64,000 nt of DNA from Rahnella bonaserana (GCF_019049675.1 NZ_JAFMOW010000068.1:186001-250000), one strand, 5' to 3'. Positions 41,229-53,306 are shown, counted from the first letter of the stretch. Notes: generated by a model from the sequence alone, not told the origin. Numbers and translations are program-made.

Positions 41229-42122
41229 ATGGAACAGCTAAAAGCCGAATTGAGTATTGTGTTGGGCGAGCGTTTGTCCCGACTGGAATGTGTGAGTGAG
41301 CAGCCTTATGCCCATCTTTTTTCCCTTTATGATGAGCAGGGTTACGCCATGCCTTTGCTGGCGAAAAGTTTTATTTGTCAGGGTATCGCCGGCCAGGAAG
41401 CCTATAAACTATCGATGCTGGCGAGAGAAGGTGTGGTACGGGTTCCGACGGTCTACGGCATGGTAACCACTCACCAGAAACCTTATCAGGAAATCCTGCT
41501 CATAGAGCGTCTGCGCGGTGTTTCTGCGGAAGCCCCGACGCGTTCGCCGGAACGCTGGAAAATATTGCAGGAGCAAATTGTTGAAGCGATGCTTGCCTGG
41601 CACCGCATCGACAGTCACGGCTGCGTCGGTTCTGTTGACAGCACACAGGAAAATCGTTGGGAAAACTGGTATCCGCAAAGAATAGAAGTGCTGTGGGCAA
41701 CGTTAACGAATTTACAGGCGCCTGAGCTGACGCCGGAAGACCGCACGTTGCTGTTTCGTTCCCGAATCTGTATCCCCGCGCTGTTTAAAGATTTTGACGA
41801 CACGCCGGTGCTGGTTCACGGCAATCTGTCGTTACGCAGTATGCTCAAAGATCCGCGCAGCGATCAGTTACTGGCGATGATCAATCCGGGGCCGGTACTG
41901 TGGGCACCGCGTGAGTTTGATTTATTCCGCCTGTGGGAAAAAGGAATGAGCGAGCAGTTGCTGTTCGGCTATCTGCAAAAAGCGCCGGTTTCGGAAAGTT
42001 TCCTTGCCCGCCGCTGGATGTATCTGGTGTGGGAGTCCGTTGCGCACATGATCCACACCGGCAAACTTGATCGCCGCCAGTTTGATTTTGCACGGCAACA
42101 GCTGCTGCCGTGGCTGAACTGA
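41229..42122 (+). CDS. ycbJ: YcbJ, phosphotransferase-like protein
   Basis: A 297-residue protein of the aminoglycoside-phosphotransferase/kinase-like fold, equal in length to E. coli YcbJ. MEQLKAELSIVLGERLSRLECV, LLIERLRGVSAEAPTRSPERW and VLVHGNLSLRSMLKDPRSDQLLA match it; the HGN segment is where a kinase would have HGDxxxxN, so activity is doubtful. Function is unknown. It converges with elyC with a single base between the stop codons. Confidence 0.93.
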   Translation: MEQLKAELSIVLGERLSRLECVSEQPYAHLFSLYDEQGYAMPLLAKSFICQGIAGQEAYKLSMLAREGVVRVPTVYGMVTTHQKPYQEILLIERLRGVSAEAPTRSPERWKILQEQIVEAMLAWHRIDSHGCVGSVDSTQENRWENWYPQRIEVLWATLTNLQAPELTPEDRTLLFRSRICIPALFKDFDDTPVLVHGNLSLRSMLKDPRSDQLLAMINPGPVLWAPREFDLFRLWEKGMSEQLLFGYLQKAPVSESFLARRWMYLVWESVAHMIHTGKLDRRQFDFARQQLLPWLN

Positions 42123-42123
42123 A

Positions 42124-42903
42124 CTACTGCGTTACGGGCGCGGGTGATGTCATCCATTGCCATAAGCGCCCCAGTGTTTCGTACCACGCTCGCTCGCTGT
42201 GCGATAAGTACAAGGCCTGCGGCAGGGCCCGTTCCCACGGATTAAGCGGGGAATCTATCGCCAACTGATTCGCCGGTGCGGGAATCGGATGCAATCCCTG
42301 CTGCCGGAAAAACACCATCGCCCGGGGCAAATGATTCGCTGACGTTACCAGCACGAAAGGCTGATCAGCGATCAGTGCTTTCACTTCCTGCGCTTCCTGA
42401 TGCGTATCTCTGGGTTTATCGAGCAGGATAATATCGCTTTCAGGCACCCCTAAACTTTGCGCCACTTTTCCCGCTACCGCGGCGCTGCTGACCGGATTCG
42501 TCATCGCCTGCGCACCGGTAAAAATCATTTTTGAACCCGGATTTGCGCGGTAAATCCGGATACCTTCCGTCACACGTGGCAGACTGTTGTTGATGAGATT
42601 AGAACTCGGTGCCCAGTCCGGGTTGTAGGTATAACCGCCTCCCAAAACCACCACAAATTTAACCGGCGTATGTGCCGGTGTCTGATAAGTCTGATACCCG
42701 GATTCTATCGGGCGCAGCAGACTGTCCGCGACCGGCTGTACACTCAGCAGCAGTAACAGCAACCAACTCAGTAAAAAAAACACTTTTCCGGTTTTTTGCC
42801 AGCGGGTCATCCACAACAAAACCAGTGCAACCGCCATGATAACCAGAATAAAGGGTAACGGTAATAACAGGCCACCGAAGGTTTTTTTTAGGATAAATAA
42901 CAT
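42124..42903 (-). CDS. elyC: Envelope biogenesis factor ElyC
   Basis: A 259-residue inner-membrane DUF218 protein. E. coli ElyC (YcbC) is needed for undecaprenyl-phosphate metabolism and peptidoglycan assembly at low temperature. Two N-terminal transmembrane helices (about 12-65) precede the DUF218 domain with VVVLGGGYTYNPDWAPSSNLINNS, VTSANHLPRAMVFF and APANQLAIDSPLNPWERALP. The start at 42903 (MLFILKKTFGG) gives exactly the E. coli length. It is divergent from cmoM across 147 bases. Confidence 0.95.
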   Translation of the reverse strand: MLFILKKTFGGLLLPLPFILVIMAVALVLLWMTRWQKTGKVFFLLSWLLLLLLSVQPVADSLLRPIESGYQTYQTPAHTPVKFVVVLGGGYTYNPDWAPSSNLINNSLPRVTEGIRIYRANPGSKMIFTGAQAMTNPVSSAAVAGKVAQSLGVPESDIILLDKPRDTHQEAQEVKALIADQPFVLVTSANHLPRAMVFFRQQGLHPIPAPANQLAIDSPLNPWERALPQALYLSHSERAWYETLGRLWQWMTSPAPVTQ

Positions 42904-43050
42904 CAGAAACCGGTCCTTTTGGGTGAAAAAACGACATCCGGGCATGAATCGGCGTCAGGATGATTTATTCTATGCCAGCATGTGCCAAAATAGCAGGTCG
43001 CGCAGATAAACCCTTTAACAGATTGCACCATCAGGAACAGGTATCTCTTC

Positions 43051-43836
43051 ATGCAGGATCGTAACTTCGACGATATGGCGGAAAAATTTTCGCGCAATAT
43101 CTACGGCACAACTAAGGGACGTATCCGTCAGGCTGTGTTGGGTCAGGATCTGCAAGAATTGCTACAAACGCTGCCGCAGCGGCCATTACGTATTCTCGAT
43201 GCGGGTGGCGGTGAAGGGCAAATGGCCTGTGAACTTGCCGCTTTAGGACATCAGGTCTTGTTGTGCGATCTCTCCGGTGAGATGATCCGGCGCGCCGAGG
43301 CCGCGGCGGTGGAAAAAGGTGTGAGCGGTAACATGCAATTTGTACAATGTCCGGCTCAGCATATCGCAGAACATTTGGAACAGCCGGTTGATCTGATATT
43401 GTTCCATGCGGTCATTGAATGGCTGGCAGAACCTCGTCAGGCACTTGCCGCGCTGGTCGATTGTCTGGCACCGGGTGGCGCATTATCGTTGATGTTTTAC
43501 AATATTCACGGTCTGGTCATGCGGCATATGATCCTCGGCAACTTCGGTCATGTCGAAGCGGGTGTGCCAAAAATCAAAAAAAGCTCCCTGTTACCCGATC
43601 ATCCGCTGGAACCTGCGCAGGTTTATCAGTGGCTGGAAGAACTGGGAATGCAGATAAGCGGCAAGACCGGTGTTAGAGTGTTCCACGATTATTTGCGAAA
43701 CAGACAACAACATAAGCAGGATTTTGACGAGCTTTTGGCACTGGAGCAGCGTTATTGCCGTCAGGAACCTTTTGTTAGTTTGGGACGCTACATCCATGTG
43801 ATGGCGCACAAACCCATTCTGAAGGACGAATTATGA
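43051..43836 (+). CDS. cmoM: tRNA uridine-34 5-oxyacetate methyltransferase CmoM
   Basis: A 261-residue SAM-dependent methyltransferase (formerly SmtA) that methylates cmo5U34 of tRNA. The SAM-binding motif I is [12 protein letters not shown] (about 48-59), followed by [10 protein letters not shown] and the post-I acidic residue. Length equals E. coli. It overlaps mukF by 4 bases (ATGA), so it heads the mukFEB operon as in E. coli. Confidence 0.96.
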   Translation: MQDRNFDDMAEKFSRNIYGTTKGRIRQAVLGQDLQELLQTLPQRPLRILDAGGGEGQMACELAALGHQVLLCDLSGEMIRRAEAAAVEKGVSGNMQFVQCPAQHIAEHLEQPVDLILFHAVIEWLAEPRQALAALVDCLAPGGALSLMFYNIHGLVMRHMILGNFGHVEAGVPKIKKSSLLPDHPLEPAQVYQWLEELGMQISGKTGVRVFHDYLRNRQQHKQDFDELLALEQRYCRQEPFVSLGRYIHVMAHKPILKDEL

Positions 43837-45155
43837 GTGAATTTTCCCAGACTGTACCCGAACTGGTCGCCTGGGCACGGAAAAATGATTTCTCAATTTC
43901 GCTGCCAACGGAGCGGCTGGCTTTTCTTCTGGCGATTGCCACGTTAAACAGCGAGCGCCTTGACGGGGAAATGAGTGAGGGTGAACTGGTCGATGCGTTT
44001 CGTCATGTCAGCAAAGGATTTGAGCAGACTAACGAAACCATTACCCTACGTGCCAATAACGCCATCAATGACATGGTGCGTCAGCGCTTGCTCAACCGTT
44101 TTGTCAGTGAAATGGCAGACGGTAATGCCATTTATCGCCTGACTCCGCTGGCGATCGGCATTTCAGATTACTATATCCGCCAGCGTGAATTTTCCACGTT
44201 GCGGTTGTCTATGCAGTTATCGATTGTTGCGCAGGAACTCAAACGCGCGGCTGATGCGGCAGAAGAGGGCGGCGATGATTTCCACTGGCATCGCAATGTC
44301 TACGCGCCGCTGAAATATTCCGTTGCTGAGATTTTTGACAGCATCGACATGACCCAGCGCATCATGGACGAACAGCAGCAGGGCGTAAAAGACGACATCG
44401 CCGCACTGCTGAATAAAGACTGGCGCGCGGCCATTTCCAGCTGTGAAATCCTTCTGTCAGAAACCTCCGGCACGCTGCGTGAATTACAAGATACGCTTGA
44501 AGCCGCCGGTAACCTGTTGCAGGCGCATCTGATGCGCATTCAGGATGCCACGATGGCCGGGCTCGATTTGAGCTTTGTCGACAAACTGGTGTTCGACTTA
44601 CAGAACAAACTTGACCGCATTACCAGCTGGGGTCAGCAGGCCATTGACCTGTGGATTGGTTACGACCGCCATGTGCATAAATTTATCCGTACTGCGATTG
44701 ATATGGATAAAAACCGGGTATTCGCACAACGTCTGCGTCAGTCGGTGCAAAACTACTTTGATCAGCCGTGGACGCTCACCTTTGCTAATGCCGATCGTCT
44801 GCTGGATATGCGTGACGAAGAGCTGGCACTGCGCAGCGAAGAAGTTACCGGTGAACTTCCGCCAGATCTCGAGTTTGAAGAATTTAACGAAATCCGCGAA
44901 CAACTTGCGGCATTGATTGAACAGGCATTACAGGTTTATCAGCAACAAAAAACGCCGCTCAATCTGGGCATGGTAATGCGCGAATACCTTAAGCAGTATC
45001 CGCGTGCCCGACACTTTGATGTCGCGCGAATTGTGGTCGACCAGGCGGTACGCCTTGGTGTGGCTGAAGCAGATTTTTCAGGGTTGCATGCCGAATGGCA
45101 GGCAATCAATGATTACGGAGCCAAGGTGCAGGCCCATGTCATCGACAAATATTGA
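43833..45155 (+). CDS. mukF: Condensin kleisin subunit MukF
   Basis: A 440-residue kleisin of the MukBEF condensin that organises the chromosome. The N-terminal winged-helix dimerisation domain starts [22 protein letters not shown]; a helical middle region and a C-terminal winged helix contact the MukB head. Length equals E. coli. Coupled to cmoM by 4 bases and overlapping mukE by 20 bases. Confidence 0.97.
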   Translation: MSEFSQTVPELVAWARKNDFSISLPTERLAFLLAIATLNSERLDGEMSEGELVDAFRHVSKGFEQTNETITLRANNAINDMVRQRLLNRFVSEMADGNAIYRLTPLAIGISDYYIRQREFSTLRLSMQLSIVAQELKRAADAAEEGGDDFHWHRNVYAPLKYSVAEIFDSIDMTQRIMDEQQQGVKDDIAALLNKDWRAAISSCEILLSETSGTLRELQDTLEAAGNLLQAHLMRIQDATMAGLDLSFVDKLVFDLQNKLDRITSWGQQAIDLWIGYDRHVHKFIRTAIDMDKNRVFAQRLRQSVQNYFDQPWTLTFANADRLLDMRDEELALRSEEVTGELPPDLEFEEFNEIREQLAALIEQALQVYQQQKTPLNLGMVMREYLKQYPRARHFDVARIVVDQAVRLGVAEADFSGLHAEWQAINDYGAKVQAHVIDKY

Positions 45156-45867
45156 ACACATAATGCCAGCTAAGCTGGCGCAGGCACTGGCGAATTCAGT
45201 GTTTCCTGCTCTCGACAGCCAGCTGCGTTCTGGCCGTCATATCGGCATTGATGAACTGGATAACCACGCTTTCCTGATGGACTATCAGGAAGAAATGGAA
45301 CTGTTTTACAGCCGCTACAACGTGGAATTAATCCGGGCACCGGAAGGCTTCTTCTATCTTCGCCCGCGTTCCACCACGCTTATCCCGCGTTCCGTGCTCT
45401 CTGAACTGGACATGATGGTCGGGAAAATTCTCTGCTATTTGTATCTCAGCCCGGAACGTCTGGCGCATGAGGGGATTTTTACCCAGCAGGAACTTTATGA
45501 CGAATTACTGAGCCTGGCAGACGAAAGTAAATTACTGAAATACGTCAACCAGCGCTCAACCGGCTCCGATTTGGATCGCCAGAAGTTGCAGGATAAAGTC
45601 CGCACGTCACTGAACCGCCTGCGCCGTCTGGGCATGGTGTATTTCATGGGCGTCGACAGCAGCAAATTCCGTATCACCGAAGCGGTATTTCGTTTTGGCG
45701 CGGATGTCCGCAGCGGCGATGACGCGCGTGAAGCTCAGTTGCGGATGATCCGCGATGGCGAAGCGATGCCAGTCGACAACGCGTTGTCCTTGAACGACGA
45801 AAATGAAGACGGCGAACCGCTGGCAGGGCAGCAAGGGCATGAAAGCGCAGAGGATGAACAGGAATGA
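45136..45867 (+). CDS. mukE: Condensin accessory subunit MukE
   Basis: A 243-residue tandem winged-helix (KITE) protein bound to MukF. The start at 45136 ([20 protein letters not shown]) matches E. coli; earlier in-frame codons lie inside mukF and are not homologous. It is nine residues longer than E. coli MukE (234), mainly in the acidic tail ([22 protein letters not shown]). It overlaps mukF by 20 bases and mukB by 4. Confidence 0.96.
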   Translation: MSSTNIEHIMPAKLAQALANSVFPALDSQLRSGRHIGIDELDNHAFLMDYQEEMELFYSRYNVELIRAPEGFFYLRPRSTTLIPRSVLSELDMMVGKILCYLYLSPERLAHEGIFTQQELYDELLSLADESKLLKYVNQRSTGSDLDRQKLQDKVRTSLNRLRRLGMVYFMGVDSSKFRITEAVFRFGADVRSGDDAREAQLRMIRDGEAMPVDNALSLNDENEDGEPLAGQQGHESAEDEQE

Positions 45868-48800
45868 TTGAACGCGGTAAATTTCGCTCACTGACGCTGG
45901 TTAACTGGAACGGGTTCTTTGCCCGTACATTTGACCTCGATTCACTGGTCACCACGCTGTCCGGCGGTAACGGGGCGGGTAAATCCACCACCATGGCCGC
46001 TTTTGTCACGGCGCTGATCCCTGATCTGACGTTGCTGCATTTTCGTAATACCACCGAGGCGGGGGCGACCTCCGGCTCACGCGACAAAGGTCTGCACGGT
46101 AAACTGCGCGCCGGTGTCTGTTATTCCGTTCTTGATGTGGTGAACTCCCGTCATCAGCGCATCGTTGTGGGTGTTCGTCTACAGCAGGTTGCGGGTCGTG
46201 ACCGTAAAGTCGATATCAAACCTTTCACTATTCAGGGCTTGCCGGTTGCGGTGAACCCGACAGAGATGTTGACGGAAACAGTTGGCGAGCGTCAGGCGCG
46301 CGTGCTGCCTTTGCAGGAACTGAAAGACCGCGTTGAAGCAATGGAAGGCGTTCAGTTCAAGCAGTTCAACTCGATTACTGATTACCATGCGCTGATGTTT
46401 GATCTGGGTGTGATCCCGCGTCGTCTGCGTTCAGCGTCTGATCGCAGTAAATTCTATCGTCTGATCGAAGCCTCTTTGTACGGCGGTATTTCCAGCGCCA
46501 TCACCCGCTCTCTGCGCGACTACCTGTTGCCGGAAAACAGCGGTGTGCGTAAAGCCTTCCAGGATATGGAAGCCGCGCTGCGTGAAAACCGTATGACGCT
46601 CGAAGCGATCCGCGTAACGCAATCTGACCGTGACCTGTTTAAGCATCTGATTTCTGAAGCAACGTCCTACGTGGCCGCTGACTATATGCGTCACGCCAAT
46701 GAACGCCGCATTCATCTCGATGGCGCGCTGGTGCTGCGTAACGAATTGCTGACCAGCCGCAAACAATTGTCCAGCGAACAATATCGTCATGTTGAAATGG
46801 CGCGTGAACTGGCCGAGCAAAGCGGTGCGCAAAGTGACCTGGAAACCGATTATCAGGCGGCCAGTGACCATCTGAGTCTGGTTCAGACCGCGATGCGTCA
46901 GCAGGAAAAAATCGAGCGTTACGAAAGTGACCTTGAAGAGCTGACGTACCGTCTGGAAGAACAGAACGAAGTCGTGGCCGAAGCCAGCGAGCAGCACGCA
47001 GAACATGAAGCGCGTGCTGAAGCGGCTGAACTCGAAGTGGACGAACTGAAAAGCCAGCTGGCTGATTACCAGCAGGCGCTGGATGTTCAGCAAACCCGTG
47101 CGATCCAGTATCAACAAGCCTTACAGGCCATTGAACGTGCGCGAGAGCTGTGTCAGATCCCTGATCTGAGTATTCAGAACAGTGAAGAATGGCTTGAAAC
47201 ATTCCAGATTAAAGAACAGGAAGCCACTGAAATCCTGCTGATGCTGGAACAGAAAATGAGCGTGGCGTCTGCCGCTCATAATCAGTTCGAAAACGCCTAT
47301 CAGCTGGTGGTGAAAATCGCCGGTGAAGTGAGCCGCAGTGATGCCTGGCAGACTGCACGTGAATTACTGCGTGACTGGTCTTCTCAGCAGCATCAGGCAG
47401 AGCGCGTTGAACCGTTGCGCATGCGTTTGTCTGAGCTGGAAGGCCGTCTGCGTGAACAGCAGGATGCAGAACGTCAGTTGCAGGAATTCTGCAAACGTAC
47501 CGGACAGGATGTGCATCCGGAAGATCTGGACGAAATGCAGCGCGAGCTGGAAGTGCAGATCGAAGAATTGCAGGGTGTTGTGTCGCAGGCAGGTGAACGT
47601 CGCATGGAAATGCGTCAGGAACTCGAGCAGGTTCAGTCGCGTATTCGCGAACTGACCGCCCGTGCGCCGGTCTGGTTAGCTGCGCAGGAGGCGCTCAGCC
47701 AGCTAAGCGAGCAAAGTAAAGAACCGCTGGAAAGCAGCCAGCAGGTTACCGAATACATGCAGCAGTTGCTGGAAACGGAACGCGAAACCACGGTTGAGCG
47801 TGACGAAGTATCTGCCCGTAAACGTCGCATTGAAGGCCAGATAACCCGCCTCAGTCAGCCAAGCGGTGCAGAAGATTCCCGCATGATCGCGCTGGCAGAA
47901 CGCTTTGGTGGCGTACTGTTATCTGAAATTTATGATGACGTAACCATCGATGATGCGCCTTACTTCTCCGCGTTGTATGGTCCGTCACGCCACGCGATTG
48001 TCGTACCAGATTTGTCCCTGATCCGCGATCAGCTCGACGGGCTGGATGATTGTCCTGAAGATCTCTATCTGATCGAAGGGGATCCGCAATCATTCGATGA
48101 CAACGTGTTTGAAGTGGAAGAAATGCAGGGCGCAGTCCTGGTGAAAACCGGTGACCGCCAGTGGCGCTATTCTCACTTCCCGCAGGTACCTTTGTTCGGT
48201 CGTGCGGCGCGTGAAAACCGGCTTGAAACGCTGCATAAAGAACGCGAAAACCTTTCTGAGCGCTACGCGACGCTGTCGTTTGATGTTCAGAAAATTCAGC
48301 GTGCGCATCAGGCATTCAGTCGCTTCATCGGCAGCCATCTGGCTGTAGCGTTTGATGCCGATCCGGAAGCGGAAATCCGCACCCTGAGCGGACGTCGTGG
48401 CGAACTGGAACGTGCCATCAATGCACATGAAGGCCAGAATCAGCAACAGCGTCAGCAATACGAGCAGGCGAAAGACGCTATCGGCATGCTCAATAAATTG
48501 CAGCCGCGCGTAGGTTTGCTGTGCGACGAAACGCTGATCGACCGTGTGGAAGAAATCCGCGAAGAAATGGAAGAGGCGCAGGATGCTGCCCGTTTCATTC
48601 AGCAACACGGTGTGTCGCTGGCTAAGCTGGAACCGCTGGTTTCAGTGCTGCAAAGTGACCCGGAACAGCACGAGCAGCTGAAAGAAGATTATGCACAGGC
48701 GCAGCATTCGCAGCGTCTGGCGAAGCAGCAGGCATTTGCCCTGACCGAAGTGGTGCAGCGCCGCGCGCACTTTAGCTATACCGACTCTGCCGGCATGCTG

Positions 48801-50312
48801 AATGAAAACAGCGACCTGAACGACAAACTGCGTCAGCGTCTGGAACATGCGGAAGCAGAACGTACGCGTGCCCGCGAGCAGATGCGTCAGCATCAGACTC
48901 AGCTGACTCAGTACAGTCAGGTTCTGGCCTCGCTGAAAAGTTCGTTCGATGCCAAACGCGACATGCTCAAAGAGCTGAGCCAGGAATTGCAGGATATCGG
49001 CGTTCAGGCCGATGCGAATGCCGAAGCGCGTGCCAAAACTCGTCGTGATGAACTGCATACTGCATTGAGCACTAACCGCGCCCGTTGCAACCAGCTGGAA
49101 AAACAGATCACCTTCTGCGAAGCAGAAATGGATAATCTGCAGAAAAAGCTGCGTAAGCTTGAGCGCGATTACCACCAGAGCCGTGAGCAGGTGGTGTCCT
49201 CGAAAGCGGGCTGGTGTGCGGTCATGCGTCTGGTGAAAGATAACGGCGTTGAGCGTCGTCTTCACCGCCGTGAGCTGGCTTATATGGATGGTGACGAACT
49301 GCGTTCGATGTCGGATAAAGCGTTGGGTGCGCTGCGTCTGGCGGTGTCTGATAATGAACACCTGCGCGACGTGCTGCGTCTTTCAGAAGATCCGAAACGT
49401 CCGGAGCGCAAAATCCAGTTCTATATTGCCGTGTATCAGCATCTGCGTGAACGTATTCGTCAGGATATTATCCGCACCGACGATCCGGTCGAAGCCATCG
49501 AACAGATGGAAATCGAGCTGGGCCGACTGACTGAAGAACTGACCGCCCGCGAACAGCAACTGGCCATCAGTTCTAAAAGTGTAGCGAACATCATCCGCAA
49601 AACCATACAGCGCGAGCAGAACCGTATCCGTCAGCTGAACCAGGGGCTGCAGGCCGTGGCGTTTGGTCAGGTGAAAAGTGTGCGTCTGAACGTGAATGTG
49701 CGTGAAGCACATGCGGGCCTGCTGGATGTTCTTTCTGAACAGCAGGAACAGCATCAGGACCTGTTCAGCAGTAACCGTCTGACCTTCTCGGAAGCGCTGG
49801 CCAAACTGTATCAGCGTCTGAATCCGCAGATTGATATGGGTCAGCGTACGCCACAAACTATCGGTGAAGAACTGCTGGATTACCGCAACTACCTGGAAAT
49901 GGAAGTAGAAGTAAACCGTGGTTCAGACGGCTGGCTGCGTGCGGAAAGTGGCGCGCTGTCGACTGGTGAAGCGATCGGTACCGGTATGTCGATTCTGGTG
50001 ATGGTTGTTCAGAGCTGGGAAGATGAGTCGAGCCGTATGCGTGGCAAAGATATTTCGCCATGTCGTCTGCTGTTCCTTGATGAAGCTGCGCGTCTGGATG
50101 CGAAATCCATCGCCACGCTGTTCGAGCTGTGCGACCGTCTGGAAATGCAGCTGATTATCGCTGCGCCAGAAAACATCAGCCCGGAAAAAGGGACGACGTA
50201 CAAACTGGTGCGTAAAGTGTTTGGCAATAATGAACATGTGCATGTGGTGGGGTTACGTGGTTTTGCCGCAGAACTTCCTGCACTGGCCAATTCGGAAGCT
50301 GACGTTTCCTGA
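45864..50312 (+). CDS. mukB: SMC-like condensin ATPase MukB
   Basis: A 1482-residue SMC-like protein forming the DNA-entrapping core of MukBEF. The N-terminal head half has Walker A GGNGAGKS (34-41). Two long coiled-coil arms (about 300-640 and 800-1120) flank the hinge. The C-terminal head half has the signature LSTGE (1365-1369) and Walker [12 protein letters not shown] (about Asp1406/Glu1407). E. coli has 1486 residues. It is translationally coupled to mukE and followed by a terminator. Confidence 0.98.
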   Translation: MIERGKFRSLTLVNWNGFFARTFDLDSLVTTLSGGNGAGKSTTMAAFVTALIPDLTLLHFRNTTEAGATSGSRDKGLHGKLRAGVCYSVLDVVNSRHQRIVVGVRLQQVAGRDRKVDIKPFTIQGLPVAVNPTEMLTETVGERQARVLPLQELKDRVEAMEGVQFKQFNSITDYHALMFDLGVIPRRLRSASDRSKFYRLIEASLYGGISSAITRSLRDYLLPENSGVRKAFQDMEAALRENRMTLEAIRVTQSDRDLFKHLISEATSYVAADYMRHANERRIHLDGALVLRNELLTSRKQLSSEQYRHVEMARELAEQSGAQSDLETDYQAASDHLSLVQTAMRQQEKIERYESDLEELTYRLEEQNEVVAEASEQHAEHEARAEAAELEVDELKSQLADYQQALDVQQTRAIQYQQALQAIERARELCQIPDLSIQNSEEWLETFQIKEQEATEILLMLEQKMSVASAAHNQFENAYQLVVKIAGEVSRSDAWQTARELLRDWSSQQHQAERVEPLRMRLSELEGRLREQQDAERQLQEFCKRTGQDVHPEDLDEMQRELEVQIEELQGVVSQAGERRMEMRQELEQVQSRIRELTARAPVWLAAQEALSQLSEQSKEPLESSQQVTEYMQQLLETERETTVERDEVSARKRRIEGQITRLSQPSGAEDSRMIALAERFGGVLLSEIYDDVTIDDAPYFSALYGPSRHAIVVPDLSLIRDQLDGLDDCPEDLYLIEGDPQSFDDNVFEVEEMQGAVLVKTGDRQWRYSHFPQVPLFGRAARENRLETLHKERENLSERYATLSFDVQKIQRAHQAFSRFIGSHLAVAFDADPEAEIRTLSGRRGELERAINAHEGQNQQQRQQYEQAKDAIGMLNKLQPRVGLLCDETLIDRVEEIREEMEEAQDAARFIQQHGVSLAKLEPLVSVLQSDPEQHEQLKEDYAQAQHSQRLAKQQAFALTEVVQRRAHFSYTDSAGMLNENSDLNDKLRQRLEHAEAERTRAREQMRQHQTQLTQYSQVLASLKSSFDAKRDMLKELSQELQDIGVQADANAEARAKTRRDELHTALSTNRARCNQLEKQITFCEAEMDNLQKKLRKLERDYHQSREQVVSSKAGWCAVMRLVKDNGVERRLHRRELAYMDGDELRSMSDKALGALRLAVSDNEHLRDVLRLSEDPKRPERKIQFYIAVYQHLRERIRQDIIRTDDPVEAIEQMEIELGRLTEELTAREQQLAISSKSVANIIRKTIQREQNRIRQLNQGLQAVAFGQVKSVRLNVNVREAHAGLLDVLSEQQEQHQDLFSSNRLTFSEALAKLYQRLNPQIDMGQRTPQTIGEELLDYRNYLEMEVEVNRGSDGWLRAESGALSTGEAIGTGMSILVMVVQSWEDESSRMRGKDISPCRLLFLDEAARLDAKSIATLFELCDRLEMQLIIAAPENISPEKGTTYKLVRKVFGNNEHVHVVGLRGFAAELPALANSEADVS

Positions 50313-50333
50313 TTACCTTCAGAATATGATCCT

Positions 50334-50358
50334 GCCCCGGCTTATGTCGGGGCTTTTT
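50334..50358 (+). terminator. mukB terminator
   Basis: GCCCCG (50334-50339) pairs with CGGGGC (50348-50353), followed by TTTTTAT. Confidence 0.88.
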
Positions 50359-50713
50359 ATTGGCTTTTTCCTCGTTATGTCTGTCATGACTCTGTCTTAA
50401 AGCATCTTAAGATTTCACGTTAATCGGTTCATTCATCGGATATTTCTCTGAAAATTTCTTCATTCATTAATTAGAAAATAAAGATTCTCCTAATGGCTGG
50501 ATGAAAACTAAGCTGACAGATTGTCATTGAATGGAAAGTACCCAATGAAACCTTTATTTCGTCAGACGGCTGGCTTAGAGTCTTCAGGTAGACGCGGACT
50601 GCATTTCATTGAGCTACCGCGCAAAAAAAGAATTCTGTTTATATACTTAAACCAGACGTTGCTGGCTTAATTTTGGGGAATGAATTGGGCACTTTACCGG
50701 GAGGCAAGGGAAG
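50359..50713 (+). promoter_or_regulatory. ldtD upstream region
   Basis: About 355 AT-rich bases between the mukB terminator and ldtD. It must contain the ldtD promoter. E. coli ldtD is induced by the Cpx envelope-stress system; I looked for GTAAA-N5-GTAAA and saw no convincing copy. A 41-codon open frame lies at 50545-50670 and is discussed separately. Confidence 0.45.
50545..50670 (+). CDS. Possible 41-residue small ORF upstream of ldtD
   Basis: Starts MKPLFRQTAGLESSGRRG and ends with a hydrophobic IYLNQTLLA. GGAAAG lies about 6 bases before the ATG. Rare codons (AGA, CTA, ATA) and an AT-rich setting weaken it. I do not recognise the product and it may be chance. Confidence 0.2.
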   Translation: MKPLFRQTAGLESSGRRGLHFIELPRKKRILFIYLNQTLLA

Positions 50714-52564
50714 ATGTTAATGAATCAAAGGTCTCTCAAGTTTTTAGTCGCCAGCTGTTTGCTGGCGAGCGGTCTTTCTCCGTGGTTTGCTGCCTGGGCG
50801 GCGATGCCTGCCATGCCTGTCGGGAAGACCACGTTATCCAGCGTGCAAAGCATGAGCCAGTTGCAGGCAGAATTAATGCCAAGAGGCATCCGCCCGCTTT
50901 ATCTGTCATCTCTTTCGTCACTTTACGCCGCTAACCATATGCAGCCGATGTGGAAAGATCGGGAAACGGTACAAATATTCCAGCAGCAGTTAGCTGAGCT
51001 GGCCATTTCAGGTATTCAGCCGCAGTTTACCCAATGGGTGAAGTGGCTGACTGATCCTGAAGTGACAGGCATGGCGCGCGACGTCGTATTATCGGATGCA
51101 ATGCTGGGATATCTGCAGTTTACCAGCAGTGTTGAAGCCAACGGGGACAAATGGCTTTACGGCACGACGCCGTACAAGATGACCACACCTTCGCTGACCG
51201 TGATTAATCAGTGGCAGCTGGCGGTGCGCCAGGGTAATACCGCGCACTATATGTCGACCCTGACGCCACAGCACCCTTATTACGCCAAAATGCATGACGC
51301 GTTGAAAACGATGCTGGCGGACAACCGTCCGTGGCCCGCGATGCGCGGCTCAGCCAGTCTGCGACCTGATCAAATCAGTGATGATGTGCCGGCGCTGCGT
51401 GAGATCCTCAGCCGAACGGGCATGATGGTTGCCTCGCCGCAGGAAACCAGTGCGCCTAAACCGACAGATGAAACCATCGCCCCGAATACGCCGGGGAGCG
51501 CGGCGAATGATGATTTGTCTGTGGATGAAACCGCAGATAAAGCGCAGCCAGCCACGCCAGCAGTCAGTCCTTCTGCAACGTCGGTCCAGGATGTTCTGCC
51601 TTCTGTTCAGTCCACAGAAACGCCGGCACCGGCTGCTTCTGTGGCTGTTGCGAATAACCAGTACACACCTGACTTAGTGGAAGCGGTAAAACGTTTTCAG
51701 AAATGGCAGGGGCTTGAAGCGGATGGGATTATTGGCGGACGTACGCGCCAGTGGCTGAATGCTTCGCCACAACTGCGCGCAACGCTGCTGGCGCTGAATA
51801 TTCAGCGTTTACGAATTCTGCCGGGGAATGTGAATACCGGAATTATGGTGAACATTCCAAACTATCAGCTCACCTATTACCTCAATGGCAGCGAGGTGCT
51901 GTCGTCGCGGGTCATTGTCGGGCGTCCAAGCCGGAAAACGCCTCTGATGAGCAGTGCGCTCAATAATGTTGTCGTCAATCCACCGTGGAATGTGCCGACA
52001 ACATTAGTACGAGAAGATATTGTGCCGAAAGCCATGAACAATCCGGGCTACTTCCAGCAGCATGGCTATCAGGTATTGTCAGGCTGGAGCAATGACGCGG
52101 AAGTCATCGATCCTTCCATGATCGACTGGGCAATGGTTTCACCAAACCATTTCCCGTACCGTATCCGTCAGGCTCCGGGGGTCAGCAACTCGCTGGGCCG
52201 GTATAAATTTAATATGCCGAGTTCTGATGCGATTTATCTGCATGACACGCCAAACCATAACCTGTTCAGCAAAGACATTCGTGCGCTGAGTTCAGGGTGC
52301 GTGAGGGTTAATAAAGCGTCTGAACTGGCAAATATGCTGTTACAGGATGCCGGCTGGAATGACACCCGTATCTCTTCTGCGTTGCAGGGCGGCAACACCA
52401 CTTATGTGGCAATACGCCATCATATACCGGTAAAACTGTTTTATCTGACAGCGTGGGTTGCGGATGATGGTAAGCCGCAGTTCCGCACAGATATTTACAA
52501 TTACGATTCAACAGTGAGATCCGGCGCACAAATTTTGCCTCAGGCAGAAATTTTGCTTCAATAA
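50714..52564 (+). CDS. ldtD: L,D-transpeptidase LdtD
   Basis: A 616-residue periplasmic enzyme (YcbB) making 3-3 meso-DAP crosslinks in peptidoglycan. An N-terminal signal peptide (to about AAWAA) leads to a scaffold domain, a peptidoglycan-binding domain (about 315-355, [20 protein letters not shown]) and the YkuD catalytic domain with [11 protein letters not shown]...SSGCVRV; the nucleophile is Cys529. Residues about 235-310 form a Pro/Ala/Thr-rich linker differing from E. coli. Starts at 50714 or 50720 are both possible. Next to mepK, which cuts the same bond type. Confidence 0.95.
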   Translation: MLMNQRSLKFLVASCLLASGLSPWFAAWAAMPAMPVGKTTLSSVQSMSQLQAELMPRGIRPLYLSSLSSLYAANHMQPMWKDRETVQIFQQQLAELAISGIQPQFTQWVKWLTDPEVTGMARDVVLSDAMLGYLQFTSSVEANGDKWLYGTTPYKMTTPSLTVINQWQLAVRQGNTAHYMSTLTPQHPYYAKMHDALKTMLADNRPWPAMRGSASLRPDQISDDVPALREILSRTGMMVASPQETSAPKPTDETIAPNTPGSAANDDLSVDETADKAQPATPAVSPSATSVQDVLPSVQSTETPAPAASVAVANNQYTPDLVEAVKRFQKWQGLEADGIIGGRTRQWLNASPQLRATLLALNIQRLRILPGNVNTGIMVNIPNYQLTYYLNGSEVLSSRVIVGRPSRKTPLMSSALNNVVVNPPWNVPTTLVREDIVPKAMNNPGYFQQHGYQVLSGWSNDAEVIDPSMIDWAMVSPNHFPYRIRQAPGVSNSLGRYKFNMPSSDAIYLHDTPNHNLFSKDIRALSSGCVRVNKASELANMLLQDAGWNDTRISSALQGGNTTYVAIRHHIPVKLFYLTAWVADDGKPQFRTDIYNYDSTVRSGAQILPQAEILLQ

Positions 52565-52609
52565 ATGCAGTAAAACTAATCTGATAAGGGTCAGAGTATT
52601 TGGCCATAC

Positions 52610-52640
52610 AACGAGCGTGAGCCATTGGCACGCTCGTTTT
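52610..52640 (+). terminator. ldtD terminator
   Basis: AACGAGCGTG (52610-52619) pairs with CACGCTCGTT (52629-52638) and is followed by TT. Confidence 0.75.
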
Positions 52641-52743
52641 GCGTTTCAGGGTCGCTTGACTCGCTGATATTTGGCGGTTAAGGTTCGAAACGGTGCAAAA
52701 ATCGCACTTCTTTTTGACTCTCTTATCGGATAGTAAACTGTTC

Positions 52744-53295
52744 ATGAATGAAATCGACAAACATCGCCGTAAATGGCTGGCACTGGGCAGTGCCGCTATG
52801 GGGATTGCATTACTTCCGGGTCGTGCATTCGCCACTCTTTCCACTCCTCGTCCGCGTGTTTTAGTCGTTAATAACTTAAATACCGGCGAAACCCTCAAAA
52901 CTGAGTTTTTTGATGGAAAGCGTTACAACAAGGATGAGTTGGCTCGGTTGAATCATCTGTTCAGAGACTATCGGGCGGAAAAGGTTAAATCTATCGATCC
53001 CGCCTTGTTCGATCACCTTTATCGTCTGCAAGTCATGCTCGGCGGCACCAATAAACCTGTTCAGCTGATTTCCGGCTACCGCTCACTGGCAACCAATAAC
53101 AGTATGCGTGAACCGGGAAGCGGTGTAGCAAAACACAGTTATCACACGCTCGGACAGGCGATGGATTTCCACATTCAGGGAATTGAATTGAGCAATATCC
53201 GCAAAGCCGCGTTAAAAATGCGGATGGGTGGTGTAGGATATTATCCACGAAGTAACTTTGTGCACATCGATACCGGGCCTGCACGGACCTGGTGA
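52744..53295 (+). CDS. mepK: Murein endopeptidase MepK
   Basis: A 183-residue DUF882/peptidase M15-like zinc enzyme (YcbK) that cleaves 3-3 (and D-Ala-DAP) crosslinks. A Tat-type leader (HRRKWLALGSAAMG..GRAFA) precedes the mature domain. Zinc-ligand segments are SGYRS, SYHTLGQAMDFH and FVHIDTGPAR. The start at 52744 (MNEIDKHRRK) matches the length of E. coli YcbK (182); an in-frame codon 17 residues earlier does not. Together with ldtD this makes a synthesis and turnover pair. Confidence 0.95.
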   Translation: MNEIDKHRRKWLALGSAAMGIALLPGRAFATLSTPRPRVLVVNNLNTGETLKTEFFDGKRYNKDELARLNHLFRDYRAEKVKSIDPALFDHLYRLQVMLGGTNKPVQLISGYRSLATNNSMREPGSGVAKHSYHTLGQAMDFHIQGIELSNIRKAALKMRMGGVGYYPRSNFVHIDTGPARTW

Positions 53296-53306
53296 TGTGT
53301 GTAATT

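Noticed and set aside
50359-50713. CpxR box before ldtD
   Set aside because: No GTAAA-N5-GTAAA pair is present; single TTTAC/GTAAA words are expected by chance.
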